Source: a virus. From it: DNA of 24,688 nucleotides. The position numbers and the translations under genes were made by a program. The notes beneath the pieces were generated by a model. The model worked only from the letters and a program-made list of their open reading frames with translations, had not been told where the DNA came from and did no database searches. The stretch is taken from positions 1-24,688 of IMG/VR virus record IMGVR_UViG_3300009156_000081; one strand, written 5' to 3'. How positions within the stretch are numbered: position 1 is the stretch's first letter; the number at the start of each line of letters is the position of its first letter. This document shows positions 1 to 4,444 of the stretch, piece after piece.

Positions 1-1
1 C

Positions 2-220
2 CGTCGCGCCCGCACACGCAACCCTATCGCCGCCGCGTCCGCGCTCGCTGCGACCGCAACCATGGCCGTCGTTCCAGCGGTCCTCTTCACCGGCATCTTC
101 ACGGCCGAAATCGTGGAGCGCTACGACGGAAACACACAGTGGCACGTCTTCCTCGCTGTCTTGTTTGGCAGCTGGTTCATTAGCTTTATCGCACTCAACC
201 GCATGGTCTTTGGAGACTAA
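2..220 (+). CDS. Small membrane protein, 5' end outside window
   Basis: An open frame runs from the window edge to TAA at 218-220, giving at least 72 residues. There is an internal ATG at 62, but the frame is open upstream, so the true start is probably outside the window. Two hydrophobic segments are visible, one starting MAVVPAVLFTGIFTA and one WHVFLAVLFGSWFISFIAL, separated by a short polar loop (EIVERYDGNTQ), which suggests a two-pass inner-membrane protein. The next gene starts 2 bases after its stop, so they are co-transcribed. Function is unknown. A holin is conceivable from size and topology alone, but nothing in the sequence proves it. Confidence 0.55.
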   Translation, partial: RRARTRNPIAAASALAATATMAVVPAVLFTGIFTAEIVERYDGNTQWHVFLAVLFGSWFISFIALNRMVFGD

Positions 221-222
221 CG

Positions 223-741
223 ATGAATATCACGTACGCAAAAGTCACACGCACGGTTCCAGTGAACTGGCCCGCGCTCCGAAGTCCGGCTGATGTTTTG
301 GCGTACGCACGCGCGATTGCCTGTGCCTGCGCGACCGCGACTGACGAGGATTTGGCCCGGCTTCCGGCAGTCATACGCTGCATGAACCAGTACACACCAA
401 ACGACGAACCAAACTTCGACGTGGACTGCCAGCCCCACAGAGCTTCCGCATCGAAGACCGGCGAAGCCGCTTGGTATATGCCTTCATGGGCACGCCACGG
501 CGTTCGATACCTTGAGCCACACACCGACCTGTTCTCACTCGACCCTGAAGTTTGGGTGTCCGGGTTCATGGCCACCGTGGACCGCATATTCGAGGACCTC
601 CCCCAAACGGAACGGGCGATGTTCGAAATGTGCGAGCGTTCGATGCAGTTCGACATAGACGAACGACGCGCTGCTTTGGACAACCAGACCGTTTTGGTCG
701 ACTCCGGCAAGATTCGTAGGGCATTCGGACTCCGTACTTGA
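223..741 (+). CDS. Hypothetical early protein, 172 aa
   Basis: The start ATG at 223 has a GGAG Shine-Dalgarno site about 8 bases upstream (in TTTGGAGACTAACG) and lies 2 bases after the preceding stop. The 172-residue product is soluble-looking, with no membrane segment or signal peptide. Trp, Cys and His residues are scattered through it (for example MNQYTPNDEP and VDCQPHR), and no family motif is recognised. The TGA stop (739-741) lies inside the -35 hexamer of the next promoter, so this gene ends its transcription unit exactly where the next begins. Overlapping minus-strand frames in this stretch have no plausible ribosome site and are treated as shadows. Confidence 0.7.
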   Translation: MNITYAKVTRTVPVNWPALRSPADVLAYARAIACACATATDEDLARLPAVIRCMNQYTPNDEPNFDVDCQPHRASASKTGEAAWYMPSWARHGVRYLEPHTDLFSLDPEVWVSGFMATVDRIFEDLPQTERAMFEMCERSMQFDIDERRAALDNQTVLVDSGKIRRAFGLRT

Positions 742-766
742 CAGCCGCCCCGGCCCATGGTATAAT
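738..766 (+). promoter_or_regulatory. Sigma70 promoter P1
   Basis: TTGACA (738-743), a 17-base spacer and TATAAT (761-766) match the sigma70 consensus perfectly. TGG directly before the -10 gives an extended -10 element. An upstream GGACTC block and ACTTGACAGCC are shared with three other promoters in this window. It drives the gene at 796. The -35 overlaps the stop codon of the preceding gene. Confidence 0.93.
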
Positions 767-795
767 GGGTCTCCCTTGACAGCAGGAGCTTTACC

Positions 796-1050
796 GTGAC
801 ACTTGAACACGCCCTCGCAATCCTCGCCCTTCGCCATCAGCCCATTCCGATCGAGCTCGGCATTGAGTACCACCCCGAACTCGGCGACGAATGGTGCTGG
901 GTCGCGGCCGTTACCCTTTGGGAGCGCGAGGGTACGGATGAACAACCGATCATCTGCGAAGCATCGGGCGGCACGCCGATTGACGCATTCGACGAGCTGC
1001 TTGAACGCCTCGTCAACCACACGATTCCGGCCGGGATGCCGCTGCGCTGA
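796..1050 (+). CDS. Hypothetical small acidic protein, 84 aa
   Basis: A GTG start at 796 is chosen because AGGAG lies at 784-788 and the frame begins just behind promoter P1. The product is acidic and rich in Glu, with the segments LGIEYHPELG and AVTLWEREG followed by a probable helix, DAFDELLERLV. The pattern (two beta strands then a helix, ending near residue 80) looks like a compact alpha/beta fold, but no family is recognised. It is the only gene between P1 and P2, so it forms a single-gene unit. Alternative frames at 803-1141 and on the minus strand lack start signals. Confidence 0.7.
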   Translation: MTLEHALAILALRHQPIPIELGIEYHPELGDEWCWVAAVTLWEREGTDEQPIICEASGGTPIDAFDELLERLVNHTIPAGMPLR

Positions 1051-1066
1051 CATTCTGACTCGGGAC

Positions 1067-1096
1067 TTGACAGCCCGGGTCCGGATGTGGTCTAAT
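1067..1096 (+). promoter_or_regulatory. Sigma70 promoter P2
   Basis: TTGACA (1067-1072), an 18-base spacer and TCTAAT (1091-1096), with the extended -10 TGG. The upstream ATTCTGACTC block (from about 1052) is shared with promoter P4. One mismatch in the -10 and an 18-base spacer predict a somewhat weaker promoter than P1 or P4. It drives the gene set beginning at 1138. Confidence 0.88.
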
Positions 1097-1103
1097 AACG
1101 TAT

Positions 1104-1122
1104 CGGGGGCATGCCGCCCCCG
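1104..1122 (+). promoter_or_regulatory. 5' mRNA stem-loop behind P2
   Basis: CGGGGGC (1104-1110) pairs with GCCCCCG (1116-1122) around the loop ATGCC, giving a 7-bp GC stem. The expected start of transcription from P2 is about 1103, so the hairpin would sit at the very 5' end of the mRNA. No T-tract follows, so it is not a terminator. A 5' stem that slows RNA decay is a reasonable inference. Confidence 0.6.
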
Positions 1123-1137
1123 GATTTGGAGCCCGAA

Positions 1138-1347
1138 ATGAACAGCTTTACGATCCGTATTTCCGAGGAACAGCGCGTCATTCTGATGAACGCGCTATGC
1201 GCCACCTTCAACGGCATGTGTCCGCCCGATGTTGAGTCCGAAGATGCCCTCCTCTTCGACATGATTCGCGACCTGCCTGAACAGGATGCCCGCGCGCGAG
1301 CCGATTACCCCGATTCCGGCGCACCCGTTCATGGGTTTGCCCTTTAA
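1138..1347 (+). CDS. Small early protein, 69 aa (paralogue of the gene at 1611)
   Basis: ATG at 1138 is preceded by GGAG at 1128-1131. An in-frame upstream ATG at 1111 lies inside the leader hairpin loop and lacks a ribosome site, so it was not used. The N-terminus, SFTIRISEEQRVIL, closely resembles YTIMISEDQREAL of the protein encoded at 1611, and both share a downstream D-x-DLP type segment (MIRDLPEQD against LMDLPDAEE), so the two look like diverged duplicates. The predicted form is one strand plus one or two helices. Function is unknown. Confidence 0.72.
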   Translation: MNSFTIRISEEQRVILMNALCATFNGMCPPDVESEDALLFDMIRDLPEQDARARADYPDSGAPVHGFAL

Positions 1348-1355
1348 CTGGCCCC

Positions 1356-1381
1356 GCCCGGGGGGTTCATCCCCCCCGGGC
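1356..1381 (+). other. Very stable GC hairpin between early genes
   Basis: GCCCGGGGGG (1356-1365) and CCCCCCGGGC (1372-1381) form a perfect 10-bp stem with a 6-base loop, in the 52-base gap between two small genes. No T-run follows, so ordinary intrinsic termination is unlikely. It may act in mRNA processing, stabilise a 3' end or attenuate transcription. Confidence 0.7.
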
Positions 1382-1399
1382 CCCGATACCGAGGTTTGC

Positions 1400-1609
1400 A
1401 TGACTCTTATCCTTCAGTACCCTTCGAAGAAGGCGCTCAAGACCCAAGTCGGCAAGAAGCTCGACTTTATCGACCCTTCGCCCATCGCCAAAGAGTACAC
1501 CCCGAACGGCGTGGTGTTTGGCTCTAACCGGCCGCATTTGACCGGTTACAAGACCGAATTCTTCGCCAAAATCACCATCAAAGACGGCATTATTGCCAAG
1601 GTAGAATGA
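1400..1609 (+). CDS. Small hypothetical basic protein, 69 aa
   Basis: ATG at 1400 has GAGG 6 to 9 bases upstream. An earlier in-frame ATG at 1286 lies inside the preceding gene and would run through the GC hairpin, so it is rejected. The 69-residue product is lysine-rich (PSKKALKTQVGKKLDF) and ends in a strand-like FFAKITIKDGIIAKVE segment. It looks like a small beta-rich protein, but no family is recognised. The following gene starts 1 base after its TGA, so the two are probably translated together. Confidence 0.72.
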   Translation: MTLILQYPSKKALKTQVGKKLDFIDPSPIAKEYTPNGVVFGSNRPHLTGYKTEFFAKITIKDGIIAKVE

Positions 1610-1610
1610 C

Positions 1611-1775
1611 ATGAAATACACCATCATGATTTCCGAGGACCAGCGTGAAGCGCTGCTCGATGTTTTGGTCCACACACCCATTGGGGAGGAAGCAGCCCGC
1701 GTTCGCGACGGCCTGATGGACCTTCCTGATGCCGAGGAAGAGTGCCCCACCGCCATCCACGATTTCACCTACTGA
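1611..1775 (+). CDS. Small early protein, 54 aa (paralogue of the gene at 1138)
   Basis: This 54-codon frame runs from ATG 1611, 1 base after the preceding TGA, to TGA 1773-1775. The upstream AAGGTAGAATGAC provides a modest AAGG ribosome site. The product starts MKYTIMISEDQREALLDVL and resembles the 69-residue protein encoded at 1138 along much of its length, but lacks that protein's C-terminal tail. It is acidic (DLPDAEEEC). Function is unknown. Conservation of the shared N-terminal pattern supports both as real genes. Confidence 0.68.
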   Translation: MKYTIMISEDQREALLDVLVHTPIGEEAARVRDGLMDLPDAEEECPTAIHDFTY

Positions 1776-1782
1776 GGTTTCC

Positions 1783-1998
1783 ATGGAAAACCCGATCATT
1801 GACACCATCATGGCTCTTGCGGCCGTCATTACACCCCGCGAACGCGTCGCTTTGGCCCTCACGCTGATTGACGTCGAAGCTCAATGCGCCGACCTGCCCG
1901 GATTTGTCGAGCAAGAAGATCGCATCGACAACGCATGCGCCTTCCTACAAGCCGTCCGCGTGCCGAAGGACGCAAACCCTGTTCAGGTGACAGCGTGA
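1783..1998 (+). CDS. Small helical acidic protein, 71 aa
   Basis: ATG 1783 is chosen over an in-frame TTG/ATG at 1729 because GAGG lies at 1775-1778 and the gene begins 7 bases after the preceding stop. The product is predominantly helical, with TIMALAAVITPRERVALAL, then an acidic middle (DVEAQCADLPG, EQEDRIDNAC) and a Val/Pro C-terminus. The first helix is moderately hydrophobic but too polar for a clear membrane segment. The next gene starts inside its stop (GTGA), indicating translational coupling. No family recognised. Confidence 0.68.
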   Translation: MENPIIDTIMALAAVITPRERVALALTLIDVEAQCADLPGFVEQEDRIDNACAFLQAVRVPKDANPVQVTA

Positions 1999-2153
1999 TC
2001 AGCCCCAAGCAGAAAGAGGCGCTCGAAGAGCTTGCCAGAAGCCTTGGGTCCCGACGTGGGACCCTTCGCCCCAACCACACCCAAGTTGCCCGCCGTATTC
2101 GCGAAATCGTGAACATGCGGGACCGTCGCTCCTACAGGAAGTCCAAAGCATGA
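1995..2153 (+). CDS. Small basic protein, 52 aa
   Basis: A GTG start at 1995 overlaps the preceding TGA as GTGA, with AGGTGA about 6 bases upstream. The longer in-frame reading from 1884 would overlap the previous gene entirely and is rejected. The product is strongly basic: SPKQKEALEELARSLGSRRG, then QVARRIREIVNMRDRRSYRKSKA. Two amphipathic helices with many Arg/Lys residues suggest a nucleic-acid-binding or partner-binding peptide, which is inference only. A 7-bp hairpin (2046-2052 with 2058-2064) is embedded in the coding sequence. Confidence 0.6.
   Translation: MISPKQKEALEELARSLGSRRGTLRPNHTQVARRIREIVNMRDRRSYRKSKA
2046..2064 (+). other. Intragenic hairpin
   Basis: GGGTCCC (2046-2052) and GGGACCC (2058-2064) form a perfect 7-bp stem with the 5-base loop GACGT, inside the coding region of the gene at 1995. 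It could be an RNA hairpin or simply a chance inverted repeat in GC-rich DNA. Confidence 0.4.
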
Positions 2154-2371
2154 ACCGAGTCAAGCTGTTCCACCTGTGCGCCCTTCGGGGCGCTGTAAAT
2201 CTGGAGAAGCACGGGATGACTCGGTCCCGGCGTCAGCGACCGGCGCGTTCCATCGCGTGCGATGAACTGGGTCTGGACAAGCACACTTCACATGACGACG
2301 TGATTGAAGCCCTGAATAAAGCGATTGACGCGTTCAAGGTATCTTCTGACTCGACTGCGTCCGGGACTTGA
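2150..2371 (+). CDS. Small hypothetical protein, 73 aa
   Basis: ATG 2150 overlaps the preceding stop as ATGA and has AGGAAG upstream, so it is coupled to the gene before it. The 73-residue product has a basic middle (HGMTRSRRQRPARS) and a helical C-terminal half (SHDDVIEALNKAIDAFK). A perfect CUUCGG tetraloop hairpin (2178-2193) lies about 28 bases inside the reading frame. The TGA stop (2369-2371) falls within the -35 box of promoter P3, the same arrangement as at P1. Function unknown. Confidence 0.65.
   Translation: MNRVKLFHLCALRGAVNLEKHGMTRSRRQRPARSIACDELGLDKHTSHDDVIEALNKAIDAFKVSSDSTASGT
2178..2193 (+). other. UUCG tetraloop hairpin inside a gene
   Basis: GCGCCC (2178-2183), TTCG, then GGGCGC (2188-2193) form a 6-bp stem closed by the exceptionally stable C(UUCG)G loop. 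It lies just downstream of the start at 2150. No T-tract follows. It could modulate translation or RNA processing. Confidence 0.6.
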
Positions 2372-2396
2372 CGGCGGCCCTCGCCTGTGGTATACT
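2368..2396 (+). promoter_or_regulatory. Sigma70 promoter P3
   Basis: TTGACG (2368-2373), a 17-base spacer and TATACT (2391-2396), with extended -10 TGG and downstream AAAAG as in P4. TTCTGACTC lies further upstream than in the other copies, and a short insertion separates it from the -35. The -35 contains the stop codon of the preceding gene. It drives the gene at 2439. Confidence 0.88.
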
Positions 2397-2438
2397 AAAA
2401 GCTCGACCCACCACCCACCCACCAAGAGGTATTGCACC

Positions 2439-2927
2439 ATGAACGACCAAACCGCCCCCGCAACTGTTGAAGACACCAAGGTCCGCATTCGTCCCAACCT
2501 CAAGCGCTATGTTCGGGACAAGTCCGGCCGTGGCAAGCGCACCCACCGCACCGACGATTTCGTCGCTCGCACACTCGCGGGCAAGAACCTCGACCAAATC
2601 AAGCAGGGCGCGACCCTTCTGGGCATCGACCACAATAAGTGGTCGCTCCTGAACGACGGCCAACAGCGCATGCTGATCGGCAACAAAATCCGTCACCTGC
2701 TCTACGGGGTGAAGGACCCGACGATCAGCGAAGGCGACGTCACCGACGTTTACGGCGAGCCCGTTGCACCGGCCGAAGAGGCCAGCGCTGAAGAGACTGA
2801 GGTAGCTTCGGCCGATCCCGAAGAGGGTGGCGAACTGGGTTCTGACGAACCCGACACCGCCCCGCAGGACGAACCGACGCAGGAGCAGGCCACCACGCGC
2901 AAGCGGGTCTACAAAGGCAAGAAGTGA
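2439..2927 (+). CDS. Hypothetical protein with basic N-half and acidic tail, 162 aa
   Basis: ATG 2439 is preceded by AAGAGG, with the start about 8 bases downstream, and is the first gene behind P3. The longer frame from 2325 begins upstream of the promoter and is rejected. Residues 15-85 are basic (RPNLKRYVRDKSGRGKR, then ARTLAGKNLDQIKQGATLLG and a helix ending GNKIRHLLYG). Residues 100-150 are a Glu/Asp/Ala/Pro-rich disordered stretch, and the last residues are basic (TTRKRVYKGKK). The composition suggests a nucleic-acid or protein-binding early protein. No family recognised. Confidence 0.75.
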   Translation: MNDQTAPATVEDTKVRIRPNLKRYVRDKSGRGKRTHRTDDFVARTLAGKNLDQIKQGATLLGIDHNKWSLLNDGQQRMLIGNKIRHLLYGVKDPTISEGDVTDVYGEPVAPAEEASAEETEVASADPEEGGELGSDEPDTAPQDEPTQEQATTRKRVYKGKK

Positions 2928-2950
2928 TAGCGGCCCACCCCGCTGAGCAT

Positions 2951-2996
2951 GAAAGGCTTAACCTTTCCGACTCGCCGCCGTAAGCGGCTTTTCTCT
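2951..2996 (+). terminator. Tandem hairpins with T-rich tail, probable terminator
   Basis: GAAAGG/CCTTTC (2951-2956 with 2962-2967) is followed by GCCGC/GCGGC (2974-2978 with 2984-2988, loop CGTAA), then TTTTCTCTTGTTT. It lies 24 bases after the stop of the gene at 2439. The stems are short and the T-run is interrupted, so termination may be partial, letting some transcription enter the membrane-protein genes that follow. Confidence 0.65.
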
Positions 2997-3011
2997 TGTT
3001 TGGAGAACGCA

Positions 3012-3152
3012 ATGAACGCTTTCTTTACCAAATATCGGAATCCAATAATCTACATCCTGTGCTTCTGCGCAGGATTCGCTGTTTCAGTGGTAGTCTGCAA
3101 GGAGGTTTCACAGTGGACGTTGCCCTTGTTGACGCAGCCTTCATCTTCGTAA
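3012..3152 (+). CDS. Small single-pass membrane protein, 46 aa
   Basis: ATG 3012 is selected because TTTGGAGAACGCA places GGAG at the right distance. An in-frame ATG at 2949 would read through the terminator hairpins and is rejected. The product has a short basic N-terminus (NAFFTKYRN), then one hydrophobic segment (IIYILCFCAGFAVSVVV), then a polar tail ending LLTQPSSS. Its 3' end overlaps the next gene, whose ribosome site lies inside it. A lysis or membrane-modifying role is possible but not shown. Confidence 0.65.
   Translation: MNAFFTKYRNPIIYILCFCAGFAVSVVVCKEVSQWTLPLLTQPSSS
3099..3106 (+). promoter_or_regulatory. Perfect Shine-Dalgarno inside upstream gene
   Basis: AAGGAGGT is fully complementary to the 16S rRNA tail and sits 6 bases before GTG 3113, inside the coding sequence of the preceding gene. 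It fixes the start of the downstream frame and predicts strong translation there despite the GTG codon. Confidence 0.8.
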
Positions 3153-3298
3153 TGGCCGCCACCATCGGCCTGCTTGCGTGGGCCGTTGGTGTTGCGATGA
3201 TCGTCACCGTTCTGTTCTTCAACTGGATTGCCAAACATGTCTACTCCAGCGTACATAAGAAGCAGTCTGAATCAGCTAAGAAGCCTCTCTGGCCGTGA
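3113..3298 (+). CDS. Small membrane protein, 61 aa
   Basis: GTG 3113 is chosen because of the perfect AAGGAGGT 6 bases upstream. The frame opens earlier, but without signals. The product has a short acidic N-terminus (DVALVDAA) and a long hydrophobic stretch (FIFVMAATIGLLAWAVGVAMIVTVLFFNWIA), enough for one long or two short membrane passes, then a basic tail (KHVYSSVHKKQSESAKK). It overlaps the preceding small membrane gene by 40 bases in another frame. Two overlapping tiny membrane proteins recall holin/antiholin pairs, but no enzyme of a lysis cassette is seen next to them. Confidence 0.65.
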   Translation: MDVALVDAAFIFVMAATIGLLAWAVGVAMIVTVLFFNWIAKHVYSSVHKKQSESAKKPLWP

Positions 3299-3455
3299 TG
3301 ACTTGGTCTTCCCGATTCAAGAGTACATCGAGAATCAGGAGGCGGCTATCGCCGCCATGGGCAACCGGCTTGATTCCTATGAGGCCGAGCGGAAGCTCAA
3401 GCCCCATGTTCGTCTATTGCGCTGGCTTGGCGGCCTGCGTTTTGGAGGTAGCTAA
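3237..3455 (+). CDS. Small hypothetical protein with helical core, 72 aa
   Basis: The frame runs to TAA 3453-3455, and the best start is ATG 3237, which overlaps the preceding gene by 62 bases. No strong ribosome site is visible, so the start is uncertain. The product contains an acidic helix (PIQEYIENQEAAIAAMGNRLDSYEAERKL), likely a short coiled coil, followed by a basic C-terminal segment (HVRLLRWLGGLRF). Its stop overlaps the following ATG (TAATG), which suggests coupling to the zinc-ribbon gene. No family recognised. Confidence 0.58.
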   Translation: MSTPAYIRSSLNQLRSLSGRDDLVFPIQEYIENQEAAIAAMGNRLDSYEAERKLKPHVRLLRWLGGLRFGGS

Positions 3456-3718
3456 TGATTGACGTATCATGCCCCCGCTGCAATGCCAAGATCGCTGAAT
3501 ACAGCGGCCCCCTCGGATTCCATGTTCCTGTCAAATCCAAGTTTTACACGCGGATTGACGGCTCCCAACCAACACACGGCTCTTCAACCGCCCACAAGTG
3601 TCCTAACTGTGGCGAAACGATTAACGAATTGGACGCGACGCTTGCCGCCGCCGATAAATACCTAGCTGAGCATCCGGAGAACGAAAATGATAAGGTTATC
3701 GAGCACGGTAATCCGTGA
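3455..3718 (+). CDS. Zinc-ribbon protein, 87 aa
   Basis: ATG 3455 overlaps the previous stop as TAATG and has GGAGG at 3444-3448. Two CxxC knuckles, CPRC (Cys6, Cys9) and CPNC (Cys49, Cys52), are about 40 residues apart and would bind one zinc ion in a ribbon fold. The C-terminal third is an acidic helix (LAAADKYLAEHPENEND). Phage zinc ribbons often bind nucleic acid or RNA polymerase, so a regulatory role is possible, but the exact family is not recognised. The next small gene starts inside its 3' end. Confidence 0.75.
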   Translation: MIDVSCPRCNAKIAEYSGPLGFHVPVKSKFYTRIDGSQPTHGSSTAHKCPNCGETINELDATLAAADKYLAEHPENENDKVIEHGNP

Positions 3719-3851
3719 GAACATCAGGCAGACCACGCTTTCCGCTGGTCGCCATCACCGCCCCCTCAACCGTCGGAATCACTCGTCTGCTTGGCTGCTG
3801 ATGATTCCCGGCGTCCTCTTCGCCATCTTCATCATCAGGGTCCTCACATGA
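3687..3851 (+). CDS. Short membrane protein, 54 aa
   Basis: This 54-codon frame runs from ATG 3687 to TGA 3849-3851. GGAGA lies 8 to 12 bases upstream. It starts inside the zinc-ribbon gene (32-base overlap), and its stop overlaps the start of the following gene (ATGA), which supports a real coupled gene. The product is a basic N-terminal half (IRENIRQTTLSAGRHHRPLNRR) and one C-terminal hydrophobic segment (SAWLLMIPGVLFAIFIIRVL). The layout fits a small tail-anchored inner-membrane protein. Function unknown. Confidence 0.55.
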   Translation: MIRLSSTVIRENIRQTTLSAGRHHRPLNRRNHSSAWLLMIPGVLFAIFIIRVLT

Positions 3852-4354
3852 ACATGAAGCCTATCGCAATTGCCGCATCGGCCGCCTTCTGTATTGGCGT
3901 GTTTGCATACGCCTACGGAGCCGGAACCGTCACCCTCACCAAAGAGCATGTGCAAGGCGCACCGGGTGCCTGCATTCCATCGACCGGCGCAAGTAACGTC
4001 GTCGTCGGAACGCTCGTCATGCTTAACCGGGGCCCGACCACCGCCCTTGTTTCCTGCTCCCCGGCCATTGAAGTCAGCGCGAACGGCGCTACCGCATTCG
4101 GCGGCATCGTCAGCAACACCACCACTCTCGTTCAGCAGATCAAGTGCGTTGGTGGAATCAGCACCGATGGCCAAGGCCCGAAATACTTCACGAAGAACAT
4201 CATGGTGAATCCCGGCTCGCATGCTCGTGTCCAGTGGGATGCGGCACTCATGGGATGGACTACCTTTACCGGTGGACAAGTGGGCTTCACCTGCACCCTG
4301 CCCCCGAAGGTCGGCGTTTCGTGGGTCTTCACCACTACCAAGACCGGGAGCTGA
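3848..4354 (+). CDS. Exported cysteine-containing protein, 168 aa
   Basis: ATG 3848 (or ATG 3854) is chosen over the longer frame from 3791 because it gives a classic signal peptide: MNMKPIAIAASAAFCIGVFA followed by a small-residue region. The mature part is beta-rich and Gly/Thr/Val-rich with four spaced cysteines (in ACIPS, SCSPA, IKCVG, FTCTL), suited to two disulfides in the periplasm or at the cell surface. The gene is last before promoter P4. A role at the host envelope, such as superinfection exclusion, is possible by location only; the family is not recognised. Confidence 0.68.
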   Translation: MNMKPIAIAASAAFCIGVFAYAYGAGTVTLTKEHVQGAPGACIPSTGASNVVVGTLVMLNRGPTTALVSCSPAIEVSANGATAFGGIVSNTTTLVQQIKCVGGISTDGQGPKYFTKNIMVNPGSHARVQWDAALMGWTTFTGGQVGFTCTLPPKVGVSWVFTTTKTGS

Positions 4355-4368
4355 TTCTGACTCCGCAC

Positions 4369-4397
4369 TTGACAGCCAGCCCCGGCTGTGGTATAAT
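4369..4397 (+). promoter_or_regulatory. Sigma70 promoter P4 of the replication module
   Basis: TTGACA (4369-4374), a 17-base spacer and TATAAT (4392-4397), with extended -10 TGG and the upstream block ATTCTGACTCCGC. It is a perfect consensus promoter, and the best candidate to drive the whole helicase-polymerase-Z operon because no other clear promoter was seen before 14455. Confidence 0.93.
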
Positions 4398-4405
4398 AAA
4401 AGTCT

Positions 4406-4426
4406 GGGGGTCGAGCGTCGACCCCC
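4406..4426 (+). promoter_or_regulatory. 5' mRNA stem-loop behind P4
   Basis: GGGGGTCGA (4406-4414) and TCGACCCCC (4418-4426) form a perfect 9-bp stem with the 3-base loop GCG. Transcription from P4 should start near 4404, so the hairpin would be at the extreme 5' end of the replication mRNA. The ribosome site and ATG 4445 lie just after it. Protection of the 5' end from RNase E-type decay is inferred. Confidence 0.7.
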
Positions 4427-4444
4427 TTGAACGAGAGCCAAACG

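Noticed and set aside
2949-3152. Longer 67-codon version of the small membrane gene starting at 2949
   Set aside because: It would start within the terminator hairpins without a ribosome site, while ATG 3012 has GGAG at good distance.
738-4397. Phage single-subunit RNA polymerase promoters (T7 type)
   Set aside because: The repeated elements have clear -35 and -10 sigma70 hexamers with 17-18 base spacing and no T7-like core.
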